From: Roseibium sp. Sym1
GTDB lineage: Bacteria; Pseudomonadota; Alphaproteobacteria; Rhizobiales; Stappiaceae
DNA length: 64,000 bases
Reading direction: 5' to 3'
Assembly: GCF_027359675.1 (NCBI RefSeq)
Contig: NZ_CP114786.1
Span: 248,001 to 312,000, forward strand
A program made the translations under genes and the position numbers. Shown in pieces: positions 17,298-26,047 of the stretch. A model generated the notes under the pieces. The model was not told where the DNA came from. It saw only the letters and a program-made list of their open reading frames with translations, and did not search any database. The stretch's first letter is position 1. Each line of letters starts with the position of its first letter.

Positions 17298-17996
17298 CTA
17301 CAGCAGCTTCAGCCAGGCCCGTGACAGCGCTTCGCCGGTCTCCTCTGCCGCAGGCGCATGGCGCGCGGCTTCGGCCTCGAAACGCTCGGGCCAGTCCGGA
17401 GCATGGGCGGCAACGTCGTCCGCGAATTGTTCCGACCAGTGGCGCACTTCCGTCAGGCCCGTTTCGAAATGGAACTGGACGGCATAGGTCGTCCGGCCCA
17501 TGCGGAAAGCCTGAACGGGTGTCATCGCGCTGGTCGCCAGATGCACGGCCCCTTCGGGCATCGTCACCGTGTCGGCGTGCCAGTGAAACTGGGGCCGGCC
17601 GGTCCGCAGCTCCTTCAGCACCGGATCTTCCCGGCCGTCCCTCGTGGGGATCACTTCGCGCCAGCCGAATTCCACCGGCAGGTCCAGAAGATTGCGCCCG
17701 CCAAAGGCCCGCGCGACCAGCTGTGATCCGAGACAGATGCCAAGCACGGGTCTTTCCACCTGGTGGAACCTGAGGATCAGGTCGCAGACCTTTGGCAGAT
17801 GGGGATAGTCCTCGTCCGCCAGAGCGTTCTGCGCCCCACCCAGCACGACGAGGCCGGCAAAGGCTTCGATTTCCCAAGGCAGGGCCTCACCCGCATAGGC
17901 CTTGATGGTCTGCCAGGAATGCCCTTCCGCTGCAGCGACCCGGCCCAGCACACCAATCTCGGTATGCGGATAGTTTTCGATGACGAGAAAGTGCAT
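17298..17996 (-). CDS. Class I glutamine amidotransferase-like protein
   Basis: 232 residues from ATG 17996, homologous to the GMP-synthase-type glutaminase domain. The triad is visible: C88 in LGICLGSQLV, H176 and E178 in VQFHFE. An HWHAD motif precedes, as in GuaA-like stand-alone amidotransferases, some of which are gamma-glutamyl hydrolases or DUF-type proteins with no synthase partner. The true substrate is unknown. The start is chosen at the beta-strand MHFLVIENYP; the longer frame to 18086 reaches into the EamA promoter region. Confidence 0.87.
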   Translation of the reverse strand: MHFLVIENYPHTEIGVLGRVAAAEGHSWQTIKAYAGEALPWEIEAFAGLVVLGGAQNALADEDYPHLPKVCDLILRFHQVERPVLGICLGSQLVARAFGGRNLLDLPVEFGWREVIPTRDGREDPVLKELRTGRPQFHWHADTVTMPEGAVHLATSAMTPVQAFRMGRTTYAVQFHFETGLTEVRHWSEQFADDVAAHAPDWPERFEAEAARHAPAAEETGEALSRAWLKLL

Positions 17997-18151
17997 GCAG
18001 CCCCCCGGGCGGATCGAACACGGCACCGTCAGTTTTGCCGCCCGAAGCTTATCCATCGCCCCGCTTGATGGAAACATCAAAAACAATCATTTGCGCTGAA
18101 GTGTGCCGGGTCGCACATTGTTGGCCAAGTCCCCGAAAAAACGGTTCCGTC

Positions 18152-19069
18152 ATGAGTGTCGCCTCCCCCGCCCTTCGTCCAGGCTCCGCCGGTTTCAGTG
18201 CCACGGATTACGGGCTTTATGCCGCCACCGTTCTGGCCTGGGGCTTCAGCTGGATCGCCATGAAGGGACAGGTCGCAACCGTCGCTCCGGAAGTCTCGGT
18301 GTTCTGGCGCTTCGTGCTGGCCTCGGCGATCATGATGGCCTGGGCGCGCTACCGGGGCCACAGCCTCGCCTTTCCGGTCGCCGATCACCTGCGTTTCGCC
18401 GGGCTCGGTGCCCTCATCTTCTCGACCAATTTCACGCTGTTCTACTATGGCGCTGCCATTCTTCCGTCCGGCCTGCTGGCGGTGACCTTCTCGACGGCCT
18501 CGATCTTCAACCTGTTCCTGGGCGCGGTTCTGTTCGGGCAGCGCCCCAATCCGATTGCACTCCTCGCGGGCGTTCTCGGCTTCGCCGGCATCGGCCTGAT
18601 GTTCTGGCCGAACCTGGCGGGCGCGGAATTCAACACCGAGGCCGCCTTCGGCCTGGCTCTTTGTGTCGGCGGTACGCTGTCCTTCTGTCTCGGCAACATG
18701 CTGTCCGCCGTCACCCAGCGGCGCGGTATCGGCGTTACACCGGCAACCGCCTGGGGCATGGTCTACGGCATGGTCTTTCTGGGGCTGTTTTCGGCCCTGC
18801 GCGGGCAGAGCTTCGCCATCGAGATCTCGGTCCAGTATCTCGGCAGCCTGGTCTATCTCGCGGTTGTCGCCTCGGTGATCGCGTTCGCGTCCTACCTGAC
18901 CCTGCTGGGCCGAATAGGCTCGGCACGCGCCGGCTACGCCACGGTGATGTTCCCGGTGGTGGCCCTGACGTTGTCGACGATCTTTGAAGGGTATCAGTGG
19001 ACGCCGCTGGCCGCGGTGGGTCTGGTCTGTGTGCTCGGCGGCAACCTGATGATGCTGCGGGCACGCTGA
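18152..19069 (+). CDS. EamA/DMT-family exporter
   Basis: 305 residues with about ten membrane helices arranged as two EamA repeats, as in metabolite or amino acid exporters of the drug/metabolite superfamily. Visible landmarks are WGFSWIAMKGQ, FWRFVLAS, the FSTNFTLFYYGA segment, and the second repeat at AASVIAF to GYATVMFPVVAL. The start at ATG 18152 removes a hydrophilic leader from the frame beginning at 18035. It is divergent from the amidotransferase (155 bp); the substrate cannot be told. Confidence 0.88.
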   Translation: MSVASPALRPGSAGFSATDYGLYAATVLAWGFSWIAMKGQVATVAPEVSVFWRFVLASAIMMAWARYRGHSLAFPVADHLRFAGLGALIFSTNFTLFYYGAAILPSGLLAVTFSTASIFNLFLGAVLFGQRPNPIALLAGVLGFAGIGLMFWPNLAGAEFNTEAAFGLALCVGGTLSFCLGNMLSAVTQRRGIGVTPATAWGMVYGMVFLGLFSALRGQSFAIEISVQYLGSLVYLAVVASVIAFASYLTLLGRIGSARAGYATVMFPVVALTLSTIFEGYQWTPLAAVGLVCVLGGNLMMLRAR

Positions 19070-19124
19070 TTGCCGCGGCACAGCGCTTCAACCAATCCGT
19101 TGAATTGAAATGAAGGTGCGCAGC

Positions 19125-20015
19125 CTATTCGGCGGCGACCTGGGCACCGCTGGTGCCGACATTGCCGATGGCGGCTATCAGGTGATTGCAAAGCGTGTCG
19201 TGCATGGTCTCGCGGGCGCTGTCGGATCGCAGCAGCGCGATGTCGCAGAAAGGCAGCGGCGGGAAGCCGTCCTTTTCGTCCAGGATGCGCAGGCCGTCGC
19301 GAATTGCGCTTTCCGGAAAGACGCTGACGGCCAGTCCGGCCTGTACGGCGCCGACAAGCGCGGTGGCGCTGGAACTGGTGTAGGAGACGCGGTACTGCCG
19401 TCCCGACCGGTCCAGGGCATCCATCGAAAGCCGCCGCCAGCCGCAGGACGCCGGGCCGAGCGCCAGGCGGATCACGTCCTGGGTGTGGGCGCAATGCTGG
19501 GTCGACGTGACCCAGTAGAGCGGTTCGCGCCGGATGATCTCGCCGCGCAAATCCATCGTGTCGCCGGACGTCGTGATGGCGACATCCAGAACCCCTTCGC
19601 GGATCGCCTGTGTCAGCTTCGCGCTGGAGCAGCACTCCACCTGCACCTCGATGGACGGATTGAGACGGTTGAAAGCCGCAAGGACCTGAGGCAGCAGCCG
19701 GTCCGCATAATCGTCCGGCACACCCAGTTTGACATGACCGACTTCCTTCTGGCCATTGAAGGCCGACAGGGTCTCGTCATTCAGCAAGATCATGCGCCGG
19801 GCGAACTCGACCAGCCTGAGGCCGTCTTCGGTGAGCCGCGACTGACGGCCATCCTTGATGAAGATCGACTGACCGACGCGCTCTTCCAGACGGCGCATCT
19901 GCATGGAGACGGCCGACTGGGTCTTGTGCACGGCCTCACCCGCCTTGGTGAAGCTGCCAAGTTCCGCGATCGCCAGGAAGGTCCGCAACTGATCGATATC
20001 TAGAGCGACTTGCAT
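19125..20015 (-). CDS. LysR-family regulator, LsrB/VtlR-like copy 1
   Basis: 296 residues. DNA-binding domain: LDIDQLRTFLAIAELGSFT then HKTQSAVSMQMRRLEERVGQ. The effector part begins with GVPDDYADRLLP. Both strings match my recollection of rhizobial LsrB and Brucella VtlR, LysR proteins tied to stress tolerance, sRNA and DUF1127 genes. It has Cys residues at EVQVECCSSA and PASCGWRR, of interest because rhizobial LsrB is a redox sensor with cysteines. A close paralogue lies 165 bp upstream in the same direction. The two are about half identical by eye. Confidence 0.85.
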   Translation of the reverse strand: MQVALDIDQLRTFLAIAELGSFTKAGEAVHKTQSAVSMQMRRLEERVGQSIFIKDGRQSRLTEDGLRLVEFARRMILLNDETLSAFNGQKEVGHVKLGVPDDYADRLLPQVLAAFNRLNPSIEVQVECCSSAKLTQAIREGVLDVAITTSGDTMDLRGEIIRREPLYWVTSTQHCAHTQDVIRLALGPASCGWRRLSMDALDRSGRQYRVSYTSSSATALVGAVQAGLAVSVFPESAIRDGLRILDEKDGFPPLPFCDIALLRSDSARETMHDTLCNHLIAAIGNVGTSGAQVAAE

Positions 20016-20180
20016 GAGGAACCTTTAGATGACCCGCAGGTCAGCCGGAAATTCGAGATTCGAATTGATTGATCAAAGATACATCACAGTCTCTAACACT
20101 TCAATGTGTAATTCGCCAGCGGCAAAACCGGTCCGGACTTTAACCGTCTGAACTTATGGCAGGAATTGAAAAATTTCAGA

Positions 20181-21056
20181 CTATTCAGCAGCCTGCGGAA
20201 CGGAAAGGTTGTCCAGCGACGACACGATATGTTCCACAAGGGCGTCCGTGACCCGGGACGAGTTGTGCCAGGAACGCATGATGCCGATTTCGCATTCGGG
20301 CAGTCTCGGAAATCCGTCGGTTTCCGTCAGCACCCGCATACCCGGTCGAAGCGCGGATTCCGGAAGTACCGAAATGGCAAGACCCGCAAGCACTGCGGCG
20401 CCGACCGCCGTCGAGTTCCAGCTGGAATACAAAAGCCGATGCTCGCGCATCTGGTCCCCCAGCGCATTGATGGCCGCCTTGCGCCAGTCACAGGTTGCCC
20501 GGCCGAGCGCAAGGGGCAGCGGCGATTCATTTTCCACCGCGTGACGGGCGGAGACGACCCAGAGCAGCGGTTCGCGGCGCACGACGTCGACGTTCTTGCG
20601 CCCCTTCTTCTGAACGTGGGTGATGATGGCGACATCCAGCTCCCCCTCGGCGATCATGTCGGCAAGGTTCGGTGTCGGCGCGCAGACCACGCTGACCTCC
20701 GCCTTGGGGTTGGATCTTGAAAACCGGGCCAGGATCTCCGGCAGGAAGCGGTCGGCATAGTCGTCCGGCGTCCCGAGCCTGACCAGGCCCGCCAGTTCCG
20801 TGTCGTCGAAGGCCGCCAGGGTTTCGTCGTTCAGCTGAACCAGCCTTCGGGCGTAGTGCAGAAGCCGTTCGCCATGTTCGGTCAGCCGCGATTGCCGCCC
20901 GACGCGTACGAACAGCGGCTTGCCGATCCGTTCCTCCAGCCGGCGCATCTGCATGGACACCGCCGACTGGGTCTTGTGCACATTTTCAGCGGCACGCGTG
21001 AAGCTGCCGCTTTCGGCAATGGCCACGAAAGTTCGGAGCTGATCCAGGTCGAGCAT
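20181..21056 (-). CDS. LysR-family regulator, LsrB/VtlR-like copy 2
   Basis: 291 residues. It has the same build as the neighbour: LDLDQLRTFVAIAESGSFTRAA, HKTQSAVSMQMRRLEERIGK, then GTPDDYADRFLPEILARFSRSNP. The last string is nearly that of rhizobial LsrB, so this copy seems closer to the orthologue. Cys residues occur at SVVCAPTPN, GRATCDWR and LPECEIG. It is divergent from the DUF1127 gene, with a 265-bp gap containing an imperfect palindrome, the arrangement expected for a regulator of that gene. The LsrB/VtlR assignment is from memory, not from an alignment. Confidence 0.87.
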   Translation of the reverse strand: MLDLDQLRTFVAIAESGSFTRAAENVHKTQSAVSMQMRRLEERIGKPLFVRVGRQSRLTEHGERLLHYARRLVQLNDETLAAFDDTELAGLVRLGTPDDYADRFLPEILARFSRSNPKAEVSVVCAPTPNLADMIAEGELDVAIITHVQKKGRKNVDVVRREPLLWVVSARHAVENESPLPLALGRATCDWRKAAINALGDQMREHRLLYSSWNSTAVGAAVLAGLAISVLPESALRPGMRVLTETDGFPRLPECEIGIMRSWHNSSRVTDALVEHIVSSLDNLSVPQAAE

Positions 21057-21104
21057 GGGCGCCTCAATTATCAGGGTTGCTCATGTTTAGCACGACATTC
21101 ATTC

Positions 21105-21126
21105 GTTCGGAAAATGTTTTCGGAAC
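21105..21126. promoter_or_regulatory. Imperfect 22-bp palindrome between lysR copy 2 and the DUF1127 gene
   Basis: Half-sites GTTCGGAAAA and TTTTCGGAAC around a TG centre match as an inverted repeat at all but two symmetric positions and the centre. It lies 49 bp upstream of the lysR start and about 196 bp from the DUF1127 start, a plausible regulator site. The rest of the 265-bp gap (21057-21321) shows no other clear element. Confidence 0.45.
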
Positions 21127-21321
21127 GGCCGCCGAATGCCGGCAGCGATCTGCCCCAAAAATCCTGACATCACAGGAAGTGATTGTTTCAATCACAAACA
21201 TTCGTTGGATTTATAGCAGGAAAGTCTCCATGTTGAGCATGTTCCAACAACAAGGACCGCCAACGCTGGCGCGGAACAGGCTGCCGGAAATTCCTCCGGC
21301 CGCTCACAGGAGATTTTTGCC

Positions 21322-21633
21322 ATGACACATTCTGCAAGCACCCCGGCCTTCGCTCTTCTCGGGCAGATGATTGCCCGTGCATGGCGCGTATTCAACAACC
21401 GGCGCCAATTCGCGGAACTGAAACACTGGTCCGACGAGCAGCTGGAAGACATCGGCCTGACCCGGAGCGACGTTCGACGGGCCCTGGCCGGACCATTCTA
21501 TACCGATCCGACATCTGTGGTGAGCGCGGCCAGCATGCAGCGCACCTGGCAGGGTGTGCGCGCTGCCAATGCGGCGCCGGATGTCCGCCTCGTGGAGACC
21601 GAAACAAGCCGTCCCGGACAACTGGCCGCCTGA
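21322..21633 (+). CDS. DUF1127 (YjiS-like) small protein
   Basis: 103 residues. The family core is residues about 18-55: AWRVFNNRRQFAELKHWSDEQ then LEDIGLTRSDVRRALAGPFY. The Arg-rich helix is typical. Small DUF1127 proteins of rhizobia and Brucella act in phosphate and carbon metabolism and in RNA turnover, and VtlR activates several of them in Brucella. The C-terminal extension of about 45 residues after the domain is longer than the usual 45-80-residue proteins. Ribosome site CAGGAG precedes the ATG. Strong terminator downstream. Confidence 0.9.
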   Translation: MTHSASTPAFALLGQMIARAWRVFNNRRQFAELKHWSDEQLEDIGLTRSDVRRALAGPFYTDPTSVVSAASMQRTWQGVRAANAAPDVRLVETETSRPGQLAA

Positions 21634-21704
21634 TCCCCGCGGCCATCCTCCGGTTCGGCAACCCCATTAGCAGCCCCTGTCGGCATAGCCTTGCTGACGC
21701 AACT

Positions 21705-21734
21705 GACCCGCCCCCTCCGGCGGGTCTTTTTTTT
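21705..21734 (+). terminator. Terminator of the DUF1127 gene
   Basis: GACCCGCC/GGCGGGTC stem (21705-21712 with 21719-21726) and a run of eight T. One of the clearest terminators in the window. Confidence 0.93.
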
Positions 21735-21768
21735 GGGGGGGGCCTTTTTCAGATCGCATTTCCGGGCG

Positions 21769-22536
21769 TCACCCCGGACGGAAATCCTTCGAGGCCTTTT
21801 CGAAGAAACTGTCGAAGGCCTTGAACTGGCTGGACTGAAAATCGCGACCGGCAGCCATCCAGCTGTTCACCATTTCGTCGAATTCCGAAGCCTCCTGGTT
21901 CACGTGCTCTTCCGGATCCGGTGGCAGCTCTTCCTCTTCGTCTTCTTCCGGCTCCGGCTCGGCCGGAGCCTCGACGACACGTGCCGGCTGCAGGAACGCT
22001 CCCCAGAAGGCCTGCATGGCATCGGTGTATCCCTGGAGGTAATCCACCGGTGTGGGCTGCGGCTTTGGCCGGCCCCTGGCAAAGCCGCGCAAATAGGCAT
22101 CCAGGAGATTGCGCGCCTCACCGTGAACGAAGGGACGCGCGATCTGGCCCATGGCGAGTGTCGCCGCCACCGGCATCATTTCCTGGATGGCATCCCGTTG
22201 CAGTCCGGTCAGGACGGAGATCTGGGCGGCCAGGGCCTGTTGCACCGCCTCCGGTCCGAAAAACGGGGCCAGGGCGGCTTCCGATGGTGTCTGAAACAGG
22301 CTGGAAAAGCCGGCAAAGGGGATTTGTGTGGCGCTGGTCAGGGGCGATGCCTGGCCCAGGAACTCGGTAAAGCCCGGAACGGTGTTGCCGAAGTAGCGAA
22401 AGCCGTTCAGCGCCGCCGGCAGCAACTGCTCCATGACCCGGTTGAGGTCCCCGTTCGACCAGCCAAAACGGTTCCGGACATCTTCCGACAGGGAAAAAAT
22501 GTCGAAAGGGGGAGCTGACGTCTCGCTGCCAGTCAT
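21769..22536 (-). CDS. Unrecognised protein with acidic low-complexity tail
   Basis: 255 residues from ATG 22536. N-terminal FDIFSLSEDVRNRFG and MEQLLPAALNGFRYF recall the DUF937/YidB type of short repeat (LPA-l-G), but the match is weak. The middle is amphipathic helix. Residues 196-225 contain a highly acidic stretch (EPEPEEDEEEELPPDPEE). No membrane helix or signal peptide. It stands alone between the DUF1127 terminator and gshA. I would not assign a function. Confidence 0.65.
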   Translation of the reverse strand: MTGSETSAPPFDIFSLSEDVRNRFGWSNGDLNRVMEQLLPAALNGFRYFGNTVPGFTEFLGQASPLTSATQIPFAGFSSLFQTPSEAALAPFFGPEAVQQALAAQISVLTGLQRDAIQEMMPVAATLAMGQIARPFVHGEARNLLDAYLRGFARGRPKPQPTPVDYLQGYTDAMQAFWGAFLQPARVVEAPAEPEPEEDEEEELPPDPEEHVNQEASEFDEMVNSWMAAGRDFQSSQFKAFDSFFEKASKDFRPG

Positions 22537-22687
22537 CGCACTGCTCCGGTCACGCTGTTGCAAGGTCTTGAGAAACAAGACCAACCTTGAACAGAGTGAC
22601 CTCTCCCGGGCGTTACGTCAATTCGCGCCTGAGAACACGGCGTGCCTTTCCCGTACAAACCGGCCCCGCGGGGCCCGGCAGGACCGG

Positions 22688-24061
22688 TCAGTAGGCGTAT
22701 TCCTTGAACACCTTGGTGATGTCGCCGCCCCACGAGCCGTTGTAACGCTGCAACAGCACATCGGCCGGGCACATGCCGGAAGCAAGGCCTTCCTCGATCG
22801 GCGCCAAATGGACGCGCTCGTCCAGATCGCCGTCGCTGAGTCGGTTGCGGCGCTTCAGGCCTTCCTGGGACAACGCCAGCACGTCCTTGGCGACGTCCAG
22901 GAGCGTGCCGCCCCGGAACGGCGTCTGCAGCGCGTGTTTCGGCACGTCCCGGCGCAAGGCAGCGCGTTCTTCCTGCGTCCAGTCCCTGATCAGTTCATAG
23001 GCCTGGTCCATCACGCCGGTGTCGTAGAGAAGACCCACCCACAGCGCCGGCAGGGCACAGATGCGCCGCCACGGGCCACCGTCGGCGCCGCGCATCTCGA
23101 TATACTTCTTCAGCCGCACATCCGGGAACAGCGTCGACAGGTGGTTGTTCCAGTCGCCGATCGACGGTGTCGCATCCGGCACCTTGCCTTCCAGCGCACC
23201 GTTCATGAACTGGCGGAAGGTGGTTCCCGTGACGTCGTAATAGGTTTCGCCGCGCTTGACGAAATACATCGGCACGTCCAGCGCCCAGTCGACATAGCGC
23301 TCGAAACCGAACCCGTCTTCAAAGGCAAAGGGCATGTCGCCGGTGCGGTCCGCGTCCGTGTCGGTCCAGATCTGCGCCCGGAACGACTTGAAGCCGTTCG
23401 GCTTGCCTTCGGTGAAGGGGGAATTGGCGAAGATTGCCGTCGCGACCGGCTGCAGGGCAAGACCGATGCGCATCTTCTTGACCATGTCCGCTTCGGACGA
23501 GAAATCCAGGTTCACCTGGATGGTCGAGGTCCGGTACATCATGTCGAGGCCGAGCGAACCGACCTTCGGCATGTAGTTGGTCATGATGTCGTAGCGGGAT
23601 TTCGGCATGCGGGGCACATCCGCACGCGACCAGGTCGGGGTCATGCCGATGCCGAGGAAGCCGACGCCGAGCGGTTCGGCGACCTGGCGCACCTGCGCAA
23701 GGTGCTGGTTGGCCTCGCGGCAGGTCAGGTGCAGGTTGTCGAGCGGCGCTCCGGAGAGTTCGAACTGCCCGCCGGGTTCGATGGAAATGGCGCCGCCACC
23801 GTGGTCGTCGGCCAGGCCGATGATCTTGCCCGCATCCTCGATCCGCTCCCAGCCGGTTAGCTTCTCCATGCCCGTGAGCACGGCCTCGACGCCATGCGCG
23901 CCTTCATAGGGGATCGGGGTCAGTTCATTCAGGCAGAAACCGAACTTCTCGTGTTCGGTGCCGATTCGGAACTGGTCCTCCGGCTTGTTGCCCGCTTCGA
24001 GCGTCGCCGCCAGGTCCGCGACCGTTGCAATCGGGGTGGAATCGACCGTGTCGCGGGCCAT
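22688..24061 (-). CDS. gshA: Glutamate-cysteine ligase (plant/alphaproteobacterial type)
   Basis: First step of glutathione synthesis: ATP-dependent joining of L-glutamate and L-cysteine. 457 residues, the length of the class found in alphaproteobacteria and plants. Characteristic strings: RIGTEHEKFGF at the start, ISIEPGGQFELSGAPL, MYRTSTIQVNLDFSSEADM and the C-terminal MCPADVLLQRYNGSWGGD. On the same strand 230 bp downstream of the adenylate cyclase, so it may be read from its own promoter in 24062-24291. Confidence 0.94.
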   Translation of the reverse strand: MARDTVDSTPIATVADLAATLEAGNKPEDQFRIGTEHEKFGFCLNELTPIPYEGAHGVEAVLTGMEKLTGWERIEDAGKIIGLADDHGGGAISIEPGGQFELSGAPLDNLHLTCREANQHLAQVRQVAEPLGVGFLGIGMTPTWSRADVPRMPKSRYDIMTNYMPKVGSLGLDMMYRTSTIQVNLDFSSEADMVKKMRIGLALQPVATAIFANSPFTEGKPNGFKSFRAQIWTDTDADRTGDMPFAFEDGFGFERYVDWALDVPMYFVKRGETYYDVTGTTFRQFMNGALEGKVPDATPSIGDWNNHLSTLFPDVRLKKYIEMRGADGGPWRRICALPALWVGLLYDTGVMDQAYELIRDWTQEERAALRRDVPKHALQTPFRGGTLLDVAKDVLALSQEGLKRRNRLSDGDLDERVHLAPIEEGLASGMCPADVLLQRYNGSWGGDITKVFKEYAY

Positions 24062-24291
24062 GAAAGCGTCCTAGTGCTTGCGCGGCCCGCCAGGTTGCCC
24101 CCTGCCTACCGCAATGATCCGACGCGTTTCAAAGAGAAACGCCTTAAAGCTTGGGTGATTTAGGATTCCTGAAACAATAATGCAAGCGTGGAAACGACAC
24201 GGGGCGCGCGGGTCCCGACGATGCCGGGGCGTCGGTCACGGAGATTTGCATCCAATCCAAAGCCGTTTCCAAGGTCCCGAAGCCCCGTCCG
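24062..24291. other. 230-bp gap between adenylate cyclase and gshA
   Basis: No gene or RNA is visible. The stretch near 24170 (GAAACAATAATGC) is the only AT-rich part and could hold a gshA promoter; I see no clear consensus. Confidence 0.35.
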
Positions 24292-26043
24292 TCACGCAAT
24301 CCTGAAGACGGATAAAGGCTCCGTGCGACCGCGCAGATGGACCGAGCCGAGGCTGGTCGCGCTGGTGCCTTCCGGCAGGTGCGCCATCGTCTCACCGCTG
24401 ACCAGCGCGATCACCTTGGCGTCCGGATCCACCGTCTTGCCGTGTTCCTGAAGGCGCGCGGCCACATTCACCGCATCGCCGATGACGGTGTAGTTCATCC
24501 GGGCCGACGAACCGATATCACCCACCACGACCTTGCCGGTATGCACGCCGATGCGCACACGCATCGTGTCCAGCGGCATCTGCGCGATCTTGTCCGCAAG
24601 CGCCTTGACCGCGGAGATTGCCAGCGTCGCATGATCCGGCTGGTCGGACGGCGCTCCCCAGAACGCCATCACGCCGTCGCCGAGAAACTTGTCGATCGTG
24701 CCGTGCTGCTCGGCAATGGCATCCGACACCGTCTCGAAATAGCCGTTGAGGTAGGAAGCGGTCTCCTGCGCGCTCATGTGCGAGGCCAGGTCGGTAAATC
24801 CGGCAAGATCCGTGAAGACGATCGTCATCTCCTTGATCTCGATGTTGCGCGTGCTCGTCATGCCTTCCTCGATCAGCCGCGAAACGAGCTGGCGAGGTAC
24901 ATATTTGGCAAAGGCATTCAGGGCGCCGATGGAGCCGTTGAAGGCCTGGTTGACGTCGTCCAGTTCCGCCAGCCGCGAGCGCGGCAGCCGTTCCGAAGCG
25001 TCGAAATCGAGCTGTCTCAGGCTGGCCGCGGCATGCGCCAGACGGTTCAGCGGCCGGCCGAGAAGGCGTCCGACAACAAAGGACAGAAAGGCGCCTACCA
25101 CGAGGGCGACCAGCGCCGCATAGAGCACAATCCGGGTCTGGTCGAGCGCCGCGCCGAATTCCTCCGCGCGGTAGAGCGTGCCCAGGATCCATCCCTTTGC
25201 CGGCCCGGACGACACCTCGGTGAAGATTGCCGTGAACATGCCCTTGGTCCCGGGAAAGACCCGTCCCTCGATCGAACCGCCCATGGTGTGGGCGTTTTCA
25301 GTCTCGACCCAGATGAGATGAAGGGGCGAGGCGGTCAGGCCGGCAAGCGCGGGCAGAGGCTGTTCGGGCGAAGCGGCGAAAGCGGCCGCGGGCGCGTCAG
25401 ACACCACGATGGCCCTGTCCCGCCCCGACAGCAGGAACACCTGTTGCCGGCCCTCCCATTCCATGTCCCTGGCGACCCGCGCGAACACCGGCTGCGGATA
25501 GAGCGCCCTCAACGACTGGCCGTTGCCAAGATCGATTTCCGCGACCTTGACCCCGGTGGCCATGCCCTGCCGGTACTGGAAATCCGACCAGGCCACCTGC
25601 GGCAGTTCATCGGTGGGGGTTTCCGTCAGCACCGCCCGGCCAAGCTCGAGTTCGGCCCCTTCCGGCAGCAGGCGGTAATAGGGTTCCAGGTCGGCGTCGG
25701 ACAGCTGCTCAGCCGACCGGGACACTTCGACCGCCACCGTGCGCAGCAACATTTCCTGCTGCCGGAAGAACCTGTCCAGAACGGCTTCGTTGCCTTTGAG
25801 GACGGCGAGCCCCTGTTCATCGAGCAGCCGTCCGGCAATGCGCCGGTCGGATGTCGCCATGTAGGTTATGATAATCCCGCAGATCACCACCAGCAGGACG
25901 GAAAAGACCAGACCGAGCGCGACACCGACGGGAAGTCGCAGGCGCCTGCCGTCCTTTTGAGGCGATCCCGGCCCCGCCGCATTGCCGTGGCCGGCGGAAA
26001 CATCCCGCATCGGCTGGTCCGGCGGCAGGATCTGCTGGGACAT
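24292..26043 (-). CDS. Membrane-bound class III adenylate cyclase
   Basis: 583 residues from ATG 26043, which has GGAGG seven bases upstream overlapping the end of rsmE. Order: cytoplasmic tail, helix 1 (GVALGLVFSVLLVVICGIIITYMA), a periplasmic sensor of about 270 residues, helix 2 (IVLYAALVALVVGAFLSFVV), a HAMP-like linker with LGRPLNRLAHAAASLRQLDF, and a cyclase domain. Catalytic landmarks: VFTDLAGFTD and FLGDGVMAFWG (metal aspartates), with Lys in IDKFLGDG and Asp in VIGDAVN, the adenine-selecting pair. Product cAMP is therefore likely. It overlaps the rsmE operon, between rsmE and gshA, which are usually adjacent. Confidence 0.92.
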   Translation of the reverse strand: MSQQILPPDQPMRDVSAGHGNAAGPGSPQKDGRRLRLPVGVALGLVFSVLLVVICGIIITYMATSDRRIAGRLLDEQGLAVLKGNEAVLDRFFRQQEMLLRTVAVEVSRSAEQLSDADLEPYYRLLPEGAELELGRAVLTETPTDELPQVAWSDFQYRQGMATGVKVAEIDLGNGQSLRALYPQPVFARVARDMEWEGRQQVFLLSGRDRAIVVSDAPAAAFAASPEQPLPALAGLTASPLHLIWVETENAHTMGGSIEGRVFPGTKGMFTAIFTEVSSGPAKGWILGTLYRAEEFGAALDQTRIVLYAALVALVVGAFLSFVVGRLLGRPLNRLAHAAASLRQLDFDASERLPRSRLAELDDVNQAFNGSIGALNAFAKYVPRQLVSRLIEEGMTSTRNIEIKEMTIVFTDLAGFTDLASHMSAQETASYLNGYFETVSDAIAEQHGTIDKFLGDGVMAFWGAPSDQPDHATLAISAVKALADKIAQMPLDTMRVRIGVHTGKVVVGDIGSSARMNYTVIGDAVNVAARLQEHGKTVDPDAKVIALVSGETMAHLPEGTSATSLGSVHLRGRTEPLSVFRIA

Positions 26044-26047
26044 CAAC

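Noticed and set aside
20064..20075. TTGATTGATCAA as an FNR box upstream of lysR copy 1
   Set aside because: The inner spacing is four bases, but FNR/FixK sites need TTGA-N6-TCAA.
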